This document shows, piece by piece, positions 7,544 to 15,942 of a DNA stretch of 64,000 nucleotides (its first letter is position 1; the number at the start of each line of letters is the position of its first letter). The position numbers and the translations under genes are program-made. Origin of the DNA: an uncultured Eubacterium sp. (GTDB taxonomy: Bacteria; Bacillota; Clostridia; Lachnospirales; Lachnospiraceae). Under the pieces are notes generated by a model. The model had not been told where the DNA came from and did no database searches. It was given only the letters and a program-made list of their open reading frames with translations. Where the stretch lies: the NCBI GenBank assembly GCA_948579355.1, contig CAPAOV010000012.1, forward strand, positions 1 to 64,000, given 5' to 3'.

Positions 7544-9454
7544 ATGCCGAAAATAAAGAGCATTGTCTCAAAACATTTATATATTATTGGATTTGTTATG
7601 GCATTATTTATTGTCTTAATGGCCGCCGGCGTCCAAATTTTTCGTGAGCAGCAGAACAACCGCTTTGAAACAGAAAAAATATTTACTCAGGTTCAACGCG
7701 TTCTCGATGAAAATTCCAGAGAACTTGAAATGACACGCGCCGAATATAGTGAACAATGTCTTGACAATGCCGAGACAATCGCTTATATTATCCAAAACAA
7801 TCCGAAAGTGCTAAACAGTATCGACACCCTTAAACATATTGCGGATATCACCAATGTTGATGAAATCCATCTCTTTAATGAAGAGGGTGTTATTTTCAAT
7901 GGCACACATCCGCAATATTACGATATGAGCGTCAATGACGGCGAACAGATTGGTTTCTTTAAAAAAATGCTCCAAGATAAATCACTGAAACTCGTACAGC
8001 CGCTGTCTCCCAACACGGCAGAAAAGAAGTACATCCAGTATTCCGCTGTATGGAGTCCTAATGGAAAATTTTTTGTTCAGGTCGGCATGGCACAGCAAAA
8101 TGTACAAAAGGTCACGAAAAAGAACGAACTTCCCTATATTTTTTCTCTTCTCCGTGCAAATAGCAATATAAATTTGTATGCGGTAGATAAGAAAAGCGGT
8201 AAAATTCTCGGTTCAACGCAGGAGGGGAAAACAGGAAAAAATCTTTCAGAAATTGGCATTTCCCATAAAAATGCCTTATCAGATAGTAATGGCTTTTATG
8301 CAGTTGTTGACGAACAGCTCTGTTTTTGTATGTTTGCTGACTGTGGAGATAACTTTATCGGGCGTGTTGTTACGGTAAGGGATTTGTACAGCAATGTGCA
8401 GATGATAGTCATCATATCGGCAATAGGAAGCATTATTATCATACTGATTATGCTGACAGTGATTAAGCATTTCATCAACAAAGAAGTAATTACCGAAATC
8501 AGCACAATTAACAATAAACTTGCCGAGATTTCAGAGGGCAATCTGGATGAAAAAGTCGATGTTTCCAATTGTCTTGAGTTTTCGGAATTATCCGAACACA
8601 TTAACGAGATGATTAGCGCCTTGTTAGCCAGTACTGCAAAAATATCTTATATACTTGATAAAGTAGATGTGCAGATTGGCGTTTATGAATATAATGAAAA
8701 AATGAAATCGGTCCGTTTCACAGAGAAAGTGCCGAAAATACTCTCTCTGGATGATGAACAGATGCAGGTTTTTTCGTATGACTACGTTCGTTTTAAGCAA
8801 TACATACAGTCTCATATTTTTGACGTTGTTTCTCCTGACGAAAATATTTTCCGCCTACATGGGGAGACGGAAAAATATATAAAATATGAAGAAATTAATT
8901 CAAATAATGATATCCTTGGTATTGTTATGGATATTACAGCGGAATATGTTCGCCGGCGCCAGCTTGAAATTAATTGTGAGATTGACCCTCTCACCGGATT
9001 GCTAAATCGACGGGGACTGGCAAGTTGTTTTGAATCGCTTTTTGACTGCCCGGATAAACTTGGCCAAGGTGCGCTTGTTATGCTGGACGCAGATGGATTG
9101 AAACAGATTAATGACGAACTTGGACACGAGGCAGGGGATGCTTACTTAAAGAGTATTTCCGAAATCCTCAGTTCTTTTAATTCCCAAAACTGTATTAGCG
9201 CCCGTTATGGCGGCGATGAATTTATATTGTTTTTCCACAATTTAGAAAACGACTCACAGGTTGATGAATATTTGCAGAAACTCTCCGACATCCGCAGGGA
9301 AAAAAGGGCAGAGGTAGCGCCAAACCACATTGTTCCTATCAATTTTTCATTTGGCGCATCTTTCCTCTCTGATACTTTGGAGCCTGCCGCCCTCATTAAA
9401 AATGCTGACGAAAAAATGTATAACAATAAACGCCGGCGTAAACAGCAGATGTAA
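7544..9454 (+). CDS. Membrane-bound sensor diguanylate cyclase (GGDEF)
   Basis: This 636-residue protein has a membrane segment at about 12-32, an extracellular sensor of about 250 residues, a second membrane segment at about 282-310, a HAMP-like linker, a PAS-like region (about 365-470) and a GGDEF domain (about 475-636). The active-site motif GGDEF is intact near residue 556 (ARYGGDEFILFF), so it should make cyclic di-GMP from two GTP. No RxxD inhibitory site is seen at the usual place shortly before the motif, so product inhibition may be absent. The ribosome binding site (GAAAGG, 11 bases upstream) is only fair. It ends 17 bases before the convergent mtnN gene with no clear terminator. 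Confidence 0.92.
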   Translation: MPKIKSIVSKHLYIIGFVMALFIVLMAAGVQIFREQQNNRFETEKIFTQVQRVLDENSRELEMTRAEYSEQCLDNAETIAYIIQNNPKVLNSIDTLKHIADITNVDEIHLFNEEGVIFNGTHPQYYDMSVNDGEQIGFFKKMLQDKSLKLVQPLSPNTAEKKYIQYSAVWSPNGKFFVQVGMAQQNVQKVTKKNELPYIFSLLRANSNINLYAVDKKSGKILGSTQEGKTGKNLSEIGISHKNALSDSNGFYAVVDEQLCFCMFADCGDNFIGRVVTVRDLYSNVQMIVIISAIGSIIIILIMLTVIKHFINKEVITEISTINNKLAEISEGNLDEKVDVSNCLEFSELSEHINEMISALLASTAKISYILDKVDVQIGVYEYNEKMKSVRFTEKVPKILSLDDEQMQVFSYDYVRFKQYIQSHIFDVVSPDENIFRLHGETEKYIKYEEINSNNDILGIVMDITAEYVRRRQLEINCEIDPLTGLLNRRGLASCFESLFDCPDKLGQGALVMLDADGLKQINDELGHEAGDAYLKSISEILSSFNSQNCISARYGGDEFILFFHNLENDSQVDEYLQKLSDIRREKRAEVAPNHIVPINFSFGASFLSDTLEPAALIKNADEKMYNNKRRRKQQM

Positions 9455-9471
9455 TCCGCTTGGTTTCTTCC

Positions 9472-10170
9472 CTACAGATTTTTATACATTTCTTCTAATA
9501 AATTTATTGTATGTACAATCGCCTGTTTCTCAAATTCCACATAATCCATATGGGAAGAATTATCTGCTTTATCCGAGATAGCGCGGATAATCAAAAAGGG
9601 AATTTGATTTAAGTATGCCGCCTGAGCCATCGCAGCGCCCTCCATCTCGGCACAATCACCCTCAAATGTCGATATAAGATAATCTTTCTTTTCTGCGCTT
9701 GAAATAAACTGGTCGCCGCTGACAATCTTGCCAACGTGGCATTGGATATCGGGATTGCCTTTTTTACATGCCTCTTCGGCAAGGGAGAGAAGTGTCTTGT
9801 CCGCATAGAAAATAGAGCGCTCCATGCGCGGAATGGTACCGACAGGGTCGCCTAGCGCTGAGACATCCATATCATGCTGCTGGGCGCATTCGGAGAGGAC
9901 AATATCCCCGATATCAAAGCAGTTATTCAGAGAGCCGGCCACTCCCGTGTTGATAAGTGCGCTTATGTTATATTCGTCCACTAATATCTGGGTACAGATT
10001 GCCATGTTGACTTTGCCGATTCCACTGACGACAACGACTGTCTTTGTACCCCACAGATTGCCCTCAGTAAATATCATGCCTGCCTTACTCGTTTCCGTTG
10101 TTTCCGTCATTTGTATTTTTAAGCTGGCGACTTCTTCTTCCATAGCGCCAATCAATCCGATTGTTTTCAT
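9472..10170 (-). CDS. mtnN: 5'-methylthioadenosine/S-adenosylhomocysteine nucleosidase
   Basis: This 232-residue cytoplasmic enzyme hydrolyses methylthioadenosine and S-adenosylhomocysteine to adenine and the thio-ribose product, so it recycles by-products of methylation and polyamine synthesis. Family signatures are GLIGAMEEEV at the N-terminus, VSGDQFI, the ribose-binding EMEGAAMAQAA and the catalytic aspartate in RAISDKAD. Length is normal for MtnN. The start at 10170 is set by GGAGGATTTT directly upstream; an in-frame extension to 10254 has no ribosome binding site. It is divergent from the PHP gene and seems monocistronic. Confidence 0.95.
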   Translation of the reverse strand: MKTIGLIGAMEEEVASLKIQMTETTETSKAGMIFTEGNLWGTKTVVVVSGIGKVNMAICTQILVDEYNISALINTGVAGSLNNCFDIGDIVLSECAQQHDMDVSALGDPVGTIPRMERSIFYADKTLLSLAEEACKKGNPDIQCHVGKIVSGDQFISSAEKKDYLISTFEGDCAEMEGAAMAQAAYLNQIPFLIIRAISDKADNSSHMDYVEFEKQAIVHTINLLEEMYKNL

Positions 10171-10235
10171 AAAATCCTCCATTCTAATGTTCTCGTGGGA
10201 ATCAAAATATTTTTTAACTCCGACATCATATTGCC

Positions 10236-10244
10236 AGTATACCA
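10236..10244 (-). promoter_or_regulatory. Extended -10 promoter for mtnN
   Basis: On the minus strand TATACT is preceded by TGG, which makes an extended -10 element about 65 bases before the mtnN start. No good -35 box is seen. Confidence 0.4.
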
Positions 10245-10278
10245 TAAAATACATTTTTTTAAAGAGAATACTTTCTTC

Positions 10279-10307
10279 TTTTCAAATCTTTGTTTCCATG
10301 CTAAAAT
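10279..10307 (+). promoter_or_regulatory. Promoter for the PHP phosphatase gene
   Basis: TTTTCA (10279-10284) and TAAAAT (10302-10307) have a 17-base spacer with TGC before the -10 box. It lies about 37 bases before the TTG start. Confidence 0.45.
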
Positions 10308-10343
10308 AGAAAAGCAAAATAGAATGATGAAAAGAGGGGTAGA

Positions 10344-11099
10344 TTGAAAGCGAATTATCATACACATACGAAACGCTGTCAACACGCAGAAGGAGAGGAC
10401 AGGGAATATGTAGAGGCCGCCATCGAGGCGGGGTATGAGATTTTAGGTTTTGCCGACCATTGTCCGTGGGTATTTCCGGATGACTACATATCAAATGTCC
10501 GCATGCGTATTTCCGAAGTTGACGGATATTTTGTATCTTTGGAGAGTCTGCGGAAAGAATATGAGAGAGACATTACAATCCTTATCGGGTTTGAAGCAGA
10601 ATATTTTCCACCGCTGATAGAGGCGCAGGATGAGCTTTTGGAAGATTATCCCCTAGACTATATGATTTTGGGACAGCATTTTATGAGCAGGGATGGGAAG
10701 AAATGTTATGCCGGAAGCGAAACCGACAGTGTGGAGGTGTTGAAGCACTATGTGGATTTATGTATCGGGGGAATGCAAACGGGCAGGTATAAGTATCTGG
10801 CCCATCCGGATTTAATTCACTATGTGGGAGACAGCGCCATATATGAAAAGGAAATGAAGCGGTTATGTGAGGCGATGAAAGAAAATAATGTTCCTCTGGA
10901 GATGAATATACTGGGTCTTTTGACCGGACGCAATTATCCGAACGGCCGTTTTTGGGATATTGCAAAAACAATGGGCAACCGTGTCATTATTGGGATGGAT
11001 GCGCATACGCCGGAACAGTTATCAAATCCGAACTATGTGGAAAAGGCAAAACTTCTCTGTGAGGGCATGGAAATAATAGAAGAATTAGAAATAAAATAA
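10344..11099 (+). CDS. PHP-domain phosphoesterase, histidinol-phosphatase (HisJ/HisK) family
   Basis: This 251-residue protein has the PHP metal-binding motifs in order: YHTHTKRCQHAEG at residues 5-17, GFADH near 36, the GFEAEYF strand near 91, a HPDLI motif near 155 and GMDAHTP near 218. PHP enzymes bind two or three metal ions and hydrolyse phosphate esters; the close relatives include histidinol-phosphatase of histidine synthesis. No other his genes are nearby, so the substrate may differ. It starts at TTG with GAGGGG about 5 bases upstream. The ddh gene follows after 26 bases, suggesting co-transcription and perhaps an amino-acid biosynthetic role. Confidence 0.88.
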   Translation: MKANYHTHTKRCQHAEGEDREYVEAAIEAGYEILGFADHCPWVFPDDYISNVRMRISEVDGYFVSLESLRKEYERDITILIGFEAEYFPPLIEAQDELLEDYPLDYMILGQHFMSRDGKKCYAGSETDSVEVLKHYVDLCIGGMQTGRYKYLAHPDLIHYVGDSAIYEKEMKRLCEAMKENNVPLEMNILGLLTGRNYPNGRFWDIAKTMGNRVIIGMDAHTPEQLSNPNYVEKAKLLCEGMEIIEELEIK

Positions 11100-11125
11100 A
11101 GTGAAATTTCAGAATGGAGGAGACA

Positions 11126-12112
11126 ATGAGTACAAGAATAGGAATTTTAGGTTATGGAAATTTAGGACGGGGCGTAGAGTGCGCCATTCGTCAAAATAAG
11201 GATATGGAGTTGGCAGCAGTCTTTACGCGCAGACAGCCTGCGGATGTATCTATTCTTACGGAGACGGCAGCAGTTGCCAATGTTAAGGATATCCCCGATT
11301 GGAAAGATAAAATTGACGTTATGATTTTGTGCGGTGGAAGCGCCACGGATTTACCGGAGCAGACGCCGGAGTATGCGAAGTACTTTCATGTCGTGGATAG
11401 TTTCGATACACACGCCCGCATTCCTGAGCATTTTGCCCGTGTGGATGCGGCGGCGAAAGAGAGCGGTCATGTTGGTATCATTTCGGTAGGCTGGGACCCG
11501 GGAATGTTTTCCCTCAACCGCCTGTATGGCAATGCACTTCTGCCGGAGGGCAGCGATTACACATTCTGGGGTAAGGGAGTCAGTCAGGGACACTCGGATG
11601 CGATACGCCGTTTAGATGGTGTAAAAGATGCGAAACAGTATACGATACCTGTCGAGAGCGCTTTGGAGGCTGTCCGTTCCGGCGGCAATCCTCAGTTTAC
11701 GACGAGAGAAAAGCATACACGAGAGTGCTTTGTTGTATTGGAAGAGGGTGCAGATGCCAAAAAAGTAGAAGAAGAAATCAAGACTATGCCGAATTATTTT
11801 GCCGATTATGATACTACCGTACATTTCATCAGTGAAGAGGAATTAAAGGCGAATCACAGCGGCATCCCACACGGCGGTTTTGTATTGAGAAGCGGTGTCA
11901 CGGGATGGAACAAAGAGAACAGTCATTTGATAGAGTACCGCCTGAAATTAGATTCGAATCCGGAATTTACGTCTAGTGTTTTGATTGCGTATGCGAGAGC
12001 GGCTCACCGTCTGGCAAAAGAGGGACAGAGCGGATGTAAGACAGTCTTTGATATCGCCCCGGCGTACCTGAGTGCCAAATCGGGCGAAGAACTTCGGGCA
12101 GAAATGCTGTAA
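11126..12112 (+). CDS. ddh: meso-Diaminopimelate D-dehydrogenase
   Basis: This 328-residue NADPH-dependent enzyme makes meso-diaminopimelate in one step from tetrahydrodipicolinate and ammonia, supplying lysine and the peptidoglycan cross-link residue. The N-terminal Rossmann motif GILGYGNLGRG is clear. SVGWDPGMFSLNR and FWGKGVSQGHSDAIRR match the conserved substrate-binding regions. Length is normal. The start at 11126 has GGAGGA 5 bases upstream; the ATG at 11114 overlaps that site. A hairpin follows at 12125, shared with the convergent chemoreceptor gene. Confidence 0.95.
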   Translation: MSTRIGILGYGNLGRGVECAIRQNKDMELAAVFTRRQPADVSILTETAAVANVKDIPDWKDKIDVMILCGGSATDLPEQTPEYAKYFHVVDSFDTHARIPEHFARVDAAAKESGHVGIISVGWDPGMFSLNRLYGNALLPEGSDYTFWGKGVSQGHSDAIRRLDGVKDAKQYTIPVESALEAVRSGGNPQFTTREKHTRECFVVLEEGADAKKVEEEIKTMPNYFADYDTTVHFISEEELKANHSGIPHGGFVLRSGVTGWNKENSHLIEYRLKLDSNPEFTSSVLIAYARAAHRLAKEGQSGCKTVFDIAPAYLSAKSGEELRAEML

Positions 12113-12124
12113 AATCAGATAAAT

Positions 12125-12186
12125 AAAGAGAGTAAGAGGGAACCGGCTGCAAAATTCTGCGCCATCCTCCTGCTCTCTTTTATTTT
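12125..12186. terminator. Terminator between ddh and the convergent chemoreceptor gene
   Basis: AAAGAGAG (12125-12132) pairs perfectly with CTCTCTTT (12173-12180). An inner imperfect stem and a small inner hairpin lie between, and a T-rich tail follows. It could serve both convergent genes. Confidence 0.6.
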
Positions 12187-12216
12187 ACAGGAAAGTCATT
12201 TCGGGCCTTATTGTAT

Positions 12217-14160
12217 TCAGAAATTATATTTTTCTACATTCTCTTTCAAAGTATCAGAACCGGATAACAATTCTTCCGTATGTGCACAGCACTGTCTTGT
12301 CATCGTCATGTTTTCCCTGCCGCGTTGAGCAGAATCTTTTAATGCTGTATCAATCTCGTTCAGCCTATCCAATAGTAGATTTAAAATATTTGTGATTTCG
12401 TGCATTTTTGCCGTCATTTTGCGGTTGTCTTCTAATGACTGCAGCAAAGTTTTGCGGGTGGAATCGACGATTTGAATGCCATCGTCTACATATTGGTTAT
12501 TTTTATGGATAATGTCGTCAATCTCTAAGTTTACCTTTAACGTATCCTCGCTCAATTTACTTATTTCCTCTGCTACGACAGCAAAGCCTTTTCCGCTTTC
12601 TCCGGCACGCGCGGCTTCAATGGAAGCGTTCAGGGAAAGTAACTGTGTCTGGGAAGATATGTCTTCAATCATGGCAATAAAGGTGGAAATCTGTGATGAG
12701 CTTTCACTTATTTTCTGCATGCTTCCTGTGAGGGTATGCATATCGGTTTCCCCAATCTGATTAAGCGCCTTGCTGTTTGCCGTAATAGCTTGATTGGTAG
12801 AGACAATCTGTTCCTGTATCTGTTCCATATCACCACGGAACTGCTCAAATTCCTTTTGCAGCTCATCCATCGACAGTGTTTGACGCGAACTGTTTTCCGC
12901 CATTTCATTTGCCGTCGCAGCAATTTCTCCAGAGGAAACATTGAGATTATTGGAAACGTCATTGATTTCCATGAGGATATTGCGTACCTTTGCCACGATT
13001 TCATTGATGGAATGCTGGATGGCGATAAAATCTCCCTGATATTCAATCTCACTTTTTACGTTGAGATTATCCTTTGAGATTTCGGATAAAACAGTATCAA
13101 TATCATGGATATAGCTGCGCAGGTTTTTCGTCATCGCGTCAAGCGAATCCTGTAATTCCTGAATGTCCGTAATGGTAGTTTCTTCGTGGAATACAACATC
13201 TAAGTCGCATTGGGAAAGAGTCAAAATCTTTTTCTTTATTGTCTCAAAGGGAATGAATCCTTTCGTAATAACAATACCAATACGTTTTTTTAATAAATAA
13301 GTAGTAATAAATAAAATCAGCAGGTAGGCGGCAATCAGGATTAGAAGTTTGATGACCGGATTGCGCAGTCCGATACCGACATATAATTTGTAAGAAATCC
13401 CCGATATTGGCTGTAAGGAGGCGACGGAAAGCTGTGCACCGGAAGTGTGGAGCAGCGTACCTTTTTCATCCGTTGCCTTTCCGAGTGGGGTATCGCTTAT
13501 TTTCGTGGAGTGGTCTTCTTTTAATGCGTATTCTTCAATCGGGCAGGATACGATAATGCCCTCGGTCGATATAAGGGTAACATTTTGCAAATCTGTACAG
13601 AAAGAGCCGATGGCTTTTTGCAGAGTTGTGAGGTCAATATCAATTGCCATTACCGCATCGGTGCCGGAAATCGGTTTGGAGATTGAGATACATAAATTTC
13701 CATAGGTGGCGTCAACATAGGGTTCGGACACATAGAGACCATTATTTTTTAAGGCGCCGGCATACCAGTCGCGCTCTTCTACTTTGTAATCATCATCCGG
13801 TTTCCAATTGTCGCTGCAAATCATCTTTGTCTTAATCGTCGGAGAGCCGAGATAAGCAGATAAAAGGGTCTTTTTATCTTTGGCGGCCGTCTCCAGATAT
13901 TTTTGCGTTTTGTCGTAATCTTTCAGCATTGCGGTATCATAACTTATGTAAGATAAAAAGGAATCAAGGAGAGCAATCTGCTCGTTAAACCAAATCTCCA
14001 CGTTATTTTTACTCTGTGCCTTAAGAAGCGTGTTCTCATCCTGAAAAGAAGAGACCTCCAGCCATGCAACTAAAAGAAGAGCCAGAGTTAAAATAGTAAT
14101 GATGACAAGCCTTAAGTGTTTTATAATTTCTTTTTGAAATTTTTCGCTGTAGCTCTGCAT
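12217..14160 (-). CDS. Methyl-accepting chemotaxis protein, Cache type
   Basis: This 647-residue chemoreceptor has a first membrane segment at about 15-35, an extracellular Cache-like sensor (WYAGALKNNGLYVSEPYVD near 130 is the typical double-Cache ligand region), a second membrane segment at about 275-297, a HAMP-like linker and the signalling coiled coil. The conserved tip (TQLLSLNASIEAARAGESG, then FAVVAEE) lies near residues 505-530. The start at 14160 has GGGAGG upstream. It is divergent from the cytoplasmic glycosidase gene, with both promoters in the 201-base gap, so a role in chemotaxis to plant sugars is possible but unproven. Confidence 0.94.
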   Translation of the reverse strand: MQSYSEKFQKEIIKHLRLVIITILTLALLLVAWLEVSSFQDENTLLKAQSKNNVEIWFNEQIALLDSFLSYISYDTAMLKDYDKTQKYLETAAKDKKTLLSAYLGSPTIKTKMICSDNWKPDDDYKVEERDWYAGALKNNGLYVSEPYVDATYGNLCISISKPISGTDAVMAIDIDLTTLQKAIGSFCTDLQNVTLISTEGIIVSCPIEEYALKEDHSTKISDTPLGKATDEKGTLLHTSGAQLSVASLQPISGISYKLYVGIGLRNPVIKLLILIAAYLLILFITTYLLKKRIGIVITKGFIPFETIKKKILTLSQCDLDVVFHEETTITDIQELQDSLDAMTKNLRSYIHDIDTVLSEISKDNLNVKSEIEYQGDFIAIQHSINEIVAKVRNILMEINDVSNNLNVSSGEIAATANEMAENSSRQTLSMDELQKEFEQFRGDMEQIQEQIVSTNQAITANSKALNQIGETDMHTLTGSMQKISESSSQISTFIAMIEDISSQTQLLSLNASIEAARAGESGKGFAVVAEEISKLSEDTLKVNLEIDDIIHKNNQYVDDGIQIVDSTRKTLLQSLEDNRKMTAKMHEITNILNLLLDRLNEIDTALKDSAQRGRENMTMTRQCCAHTEELLSGSDTLKENVEKYNF

Positions 14161-14189
14161 GTATTTCCTCCCTGAATTTTAATAACATT

Positions 14190-14218
14190 ATCATATCATT
14201 TGCAAAAGTTTTTGTAAA
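14190..14218 (-). promoter_or_regulatory. Promoter of the second chemoreceptor gene
   Basis: On the minus strand TTTACA (14218-14213) and TATGAT (14195-14190) are separated by 17 bases. The -10 box is about 30 bases before the start codon. Confidence 0.6.
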
Positions 14219-14295
14219 TTGAAAATTATAATTGTGCGATATTATGGTGTCACCGCTGGACTGGCCGGCCGGAAGTTTTTGTTCCTGAAGAATAC

Positions 14296-14324
14296 TTTAC
14301 ACCCATACCGTTATCGTATATAAT
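14296..14324 (+). promoter_or_regulatory. Promoter of the DUF5060 glycosidase gene
   Basis: TTTACA (14296-14301) and TATAAT (14319-14324) are separated by exactly 17 bases, 37 bases before the start at 14362. Confidence 0.7.
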
Positions 14325-14361
14325 ATTTGAAACTCGGAATTGCTCTGAAAGGGGGAGGATT

Positions 14362-15870
14362 ATGGAGCAATATAAAACTTATGAGATGTCATTTGAGTGC
14401 GGCAATCCTTTTGCAGAGGTGACGGCCGTGTTTACCGATGAATCTGGCGTCAGTACAACAGTTAGGGGATTTGCGTCCGGTGGTAATGAAGTGAAAGTAA
14501 GATTTTATCCGTCAGCCTGCGGGCGATATACATATAAGGTTAGCGGTGAAGTGGAGGCGTCAGGCAGCGTTTTGTGTGCGGCGGCGGGAAGTGGCGCTGA
14601 CTCGCATGGAATCGTCAGGGCGTCCGGAACGCATTTCCGGCATGATGACGGAACATGGTTTTATCCTTTTGGAACGACTGTCTATGCGCTTGCCCATCAG
14701 GATAAAGAGCTTGTTGACAGGACGATGGAGACGCTTTCTTCGTCGCCTTTTAACAAGGTGAGGATGTGCGTGTTTCCAAAACACTATGAGTATAATCATA
14801 ATGAGCCGGAACTTTTTGCCTTTGAAAGAAATGAAGATGGCAGATTTGATATGCGCAGACCATGTTTTGAATTTTTTAATGAGTTTGAGCCGCGGATAAA
14901 TGAGCTGGGGTGCATGGGAATACAATGCGACCTTATACTGTTTCATCCCTATGACCGATGGGGATTTGCAGACATGGGGATGGAGGAGGCAAAATGCTAT
15001 CTTGATTACATAATTAGGCGTCTTTCGGCTTTTCCTAATGTCTGGTGGAGCCTTGCCAATGAGTTTGACCTTATGAAATACACGCGTAGCGAGTGGGAGG
15101 AAATAGCAGGGTTTGTAAGTGAGTGCGACGCATATAAACATCTGCTTAGCAACCACAACTGTATTGAGTATTGGGATTTTGACAACAAGGACACAACGCA
15201 TATATGTCTTCAGATAAAGAACTGTGACGAGGTAAGTGGATTTATAAGGAAATACGGCAAGCCGCTTATGGTGGACGAGTGCTGTTATGAGGGAAACATC
15301 CCGTACGAATGGGGTAATATCTCGGCCTTTGAGATGGTGAACCGCTTTTGGATTGCAGCCGTACAGGGAGGGGGATGTACGCATGGAGAGACCTATCTGA
15401 GTGACGACGACATTCTATGGTGGTCGCGGGGCGGTCTGCTGAAAGGAGAAAGTCCGGAACGCATTTCTTTCCTCAAAGATATTATAGATTCGCTGTCGGG
15501 GCCGGTCACGTACTGCGGTTTTGAATTTACAAGGGAGAAATATGATGAGATAAACGCCAATCCCGATACTGCTGAAAACGACTTTTGGCGGGCGGTTGCC
15601 AGAGCTCCGTGGGAGCGGGCAAAAGGCGCCATGTTAAACGGCAAGGAGTATGTGGGCTGCGTCGGAGAGGAAGCATATATAAAATATCTTGGAAGAAAAT
15701 GTGCGGTGTTTACGGATTTTAATCTGCCGGAGAATCACATATATGACGTGGAAATCATTGATGTGTGGAACATGACGCGCAAGACAATCCTTTCGGGAGT
15801 AAGCGGAAAGCTCAAGGTAGAGCTGCCCGGAACAGAGGGTACTGCGCTTTTGGCGCGCCGAATCCATTAA
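14362..15870 (+). CDS. Cytoplasmic glycoside hydrolase with DUF5060 and apiosidase-like barrel
   Basis: This 502-residue protein has no signal peptide. Residues 1-75 look like the Ig-like DUF5060 domain. About 85-400 look like the (beta/alpha)8 barrel of the DUF4038/apiosidase-like group, and the last 90 residues form a small beta domain like DUF5605. Candidate catalytic carboxylates are the glutamate in SLANEFD (near 233) and those of MVDECCYEG (near 305). Such enzymes remove terminal sugars from plant or microbial glycans; the exact substrate is not predictable. A GGGGGAGG ribosome binding site precedes the ATG. It is followed by a cytoplasmic GH43, so both probably finish imported oligosaccharides. 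Confidence 0.82.
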   Translation: MEQYKTYEMSFECGNPFAEVTAVFTDESGVSTTVRGFASGGNEVKVRFYPSACGRYTYKVSGEVEASGSVLCAAAGSGADSHGIVRASGTHFRHDDGTWFYPFGTTVYALAHQDKELVDRTMETLSSSPFNKVRMCVFPKHYEYNHNEPELFAFERNEDGRFDMRRPCFEFFNEFEPRINELGCMGIQCDLILFHPYDRWGFADMGMEEAKCYLDYIIRRLSAFPNVWWSLANEFDLMKYTRSEWEEIAGFVSECDAYKHLLSNHNCIEYWDFDNKDTTHICLQIKNCDEVSGFIRKYGKPLMVDECCYEGNIPYEWGNISAFEMVNRFWIAAVQGGGCTHGETYLSDDDILWWSRGGLLKGESPERISFLKDIIDSLSGPVTYCGFEFTREKYDEINANPDTAENDFWRAVARAPWERAKGAMLNGKEYVGCVGEEAYIKYLGRKCAVFTDFNLPENHIYDVEIIDVWNMTRKTILSGVSGKLKVELPGTEGTALLARRIH

Positions 15871-15899
15871 TTGACAAATTTTCTTTCCTTTTGTAGAAT
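15871..15899 (+). promoter_or_regulatory. Strong promoter of the GH43 gene
   Basis: A consensus TTGACA (15871-15876) and TAGAAT (15894-15899) have a 17-base spacer. The -35 box starts right after the stop codon of the upstream gene. Confidence 0.78.
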
Positions 15900-15942
15900 T
15901 AACTATGTTGAAACAAAAAATGATTGGAGGTTTACCTGCTTT

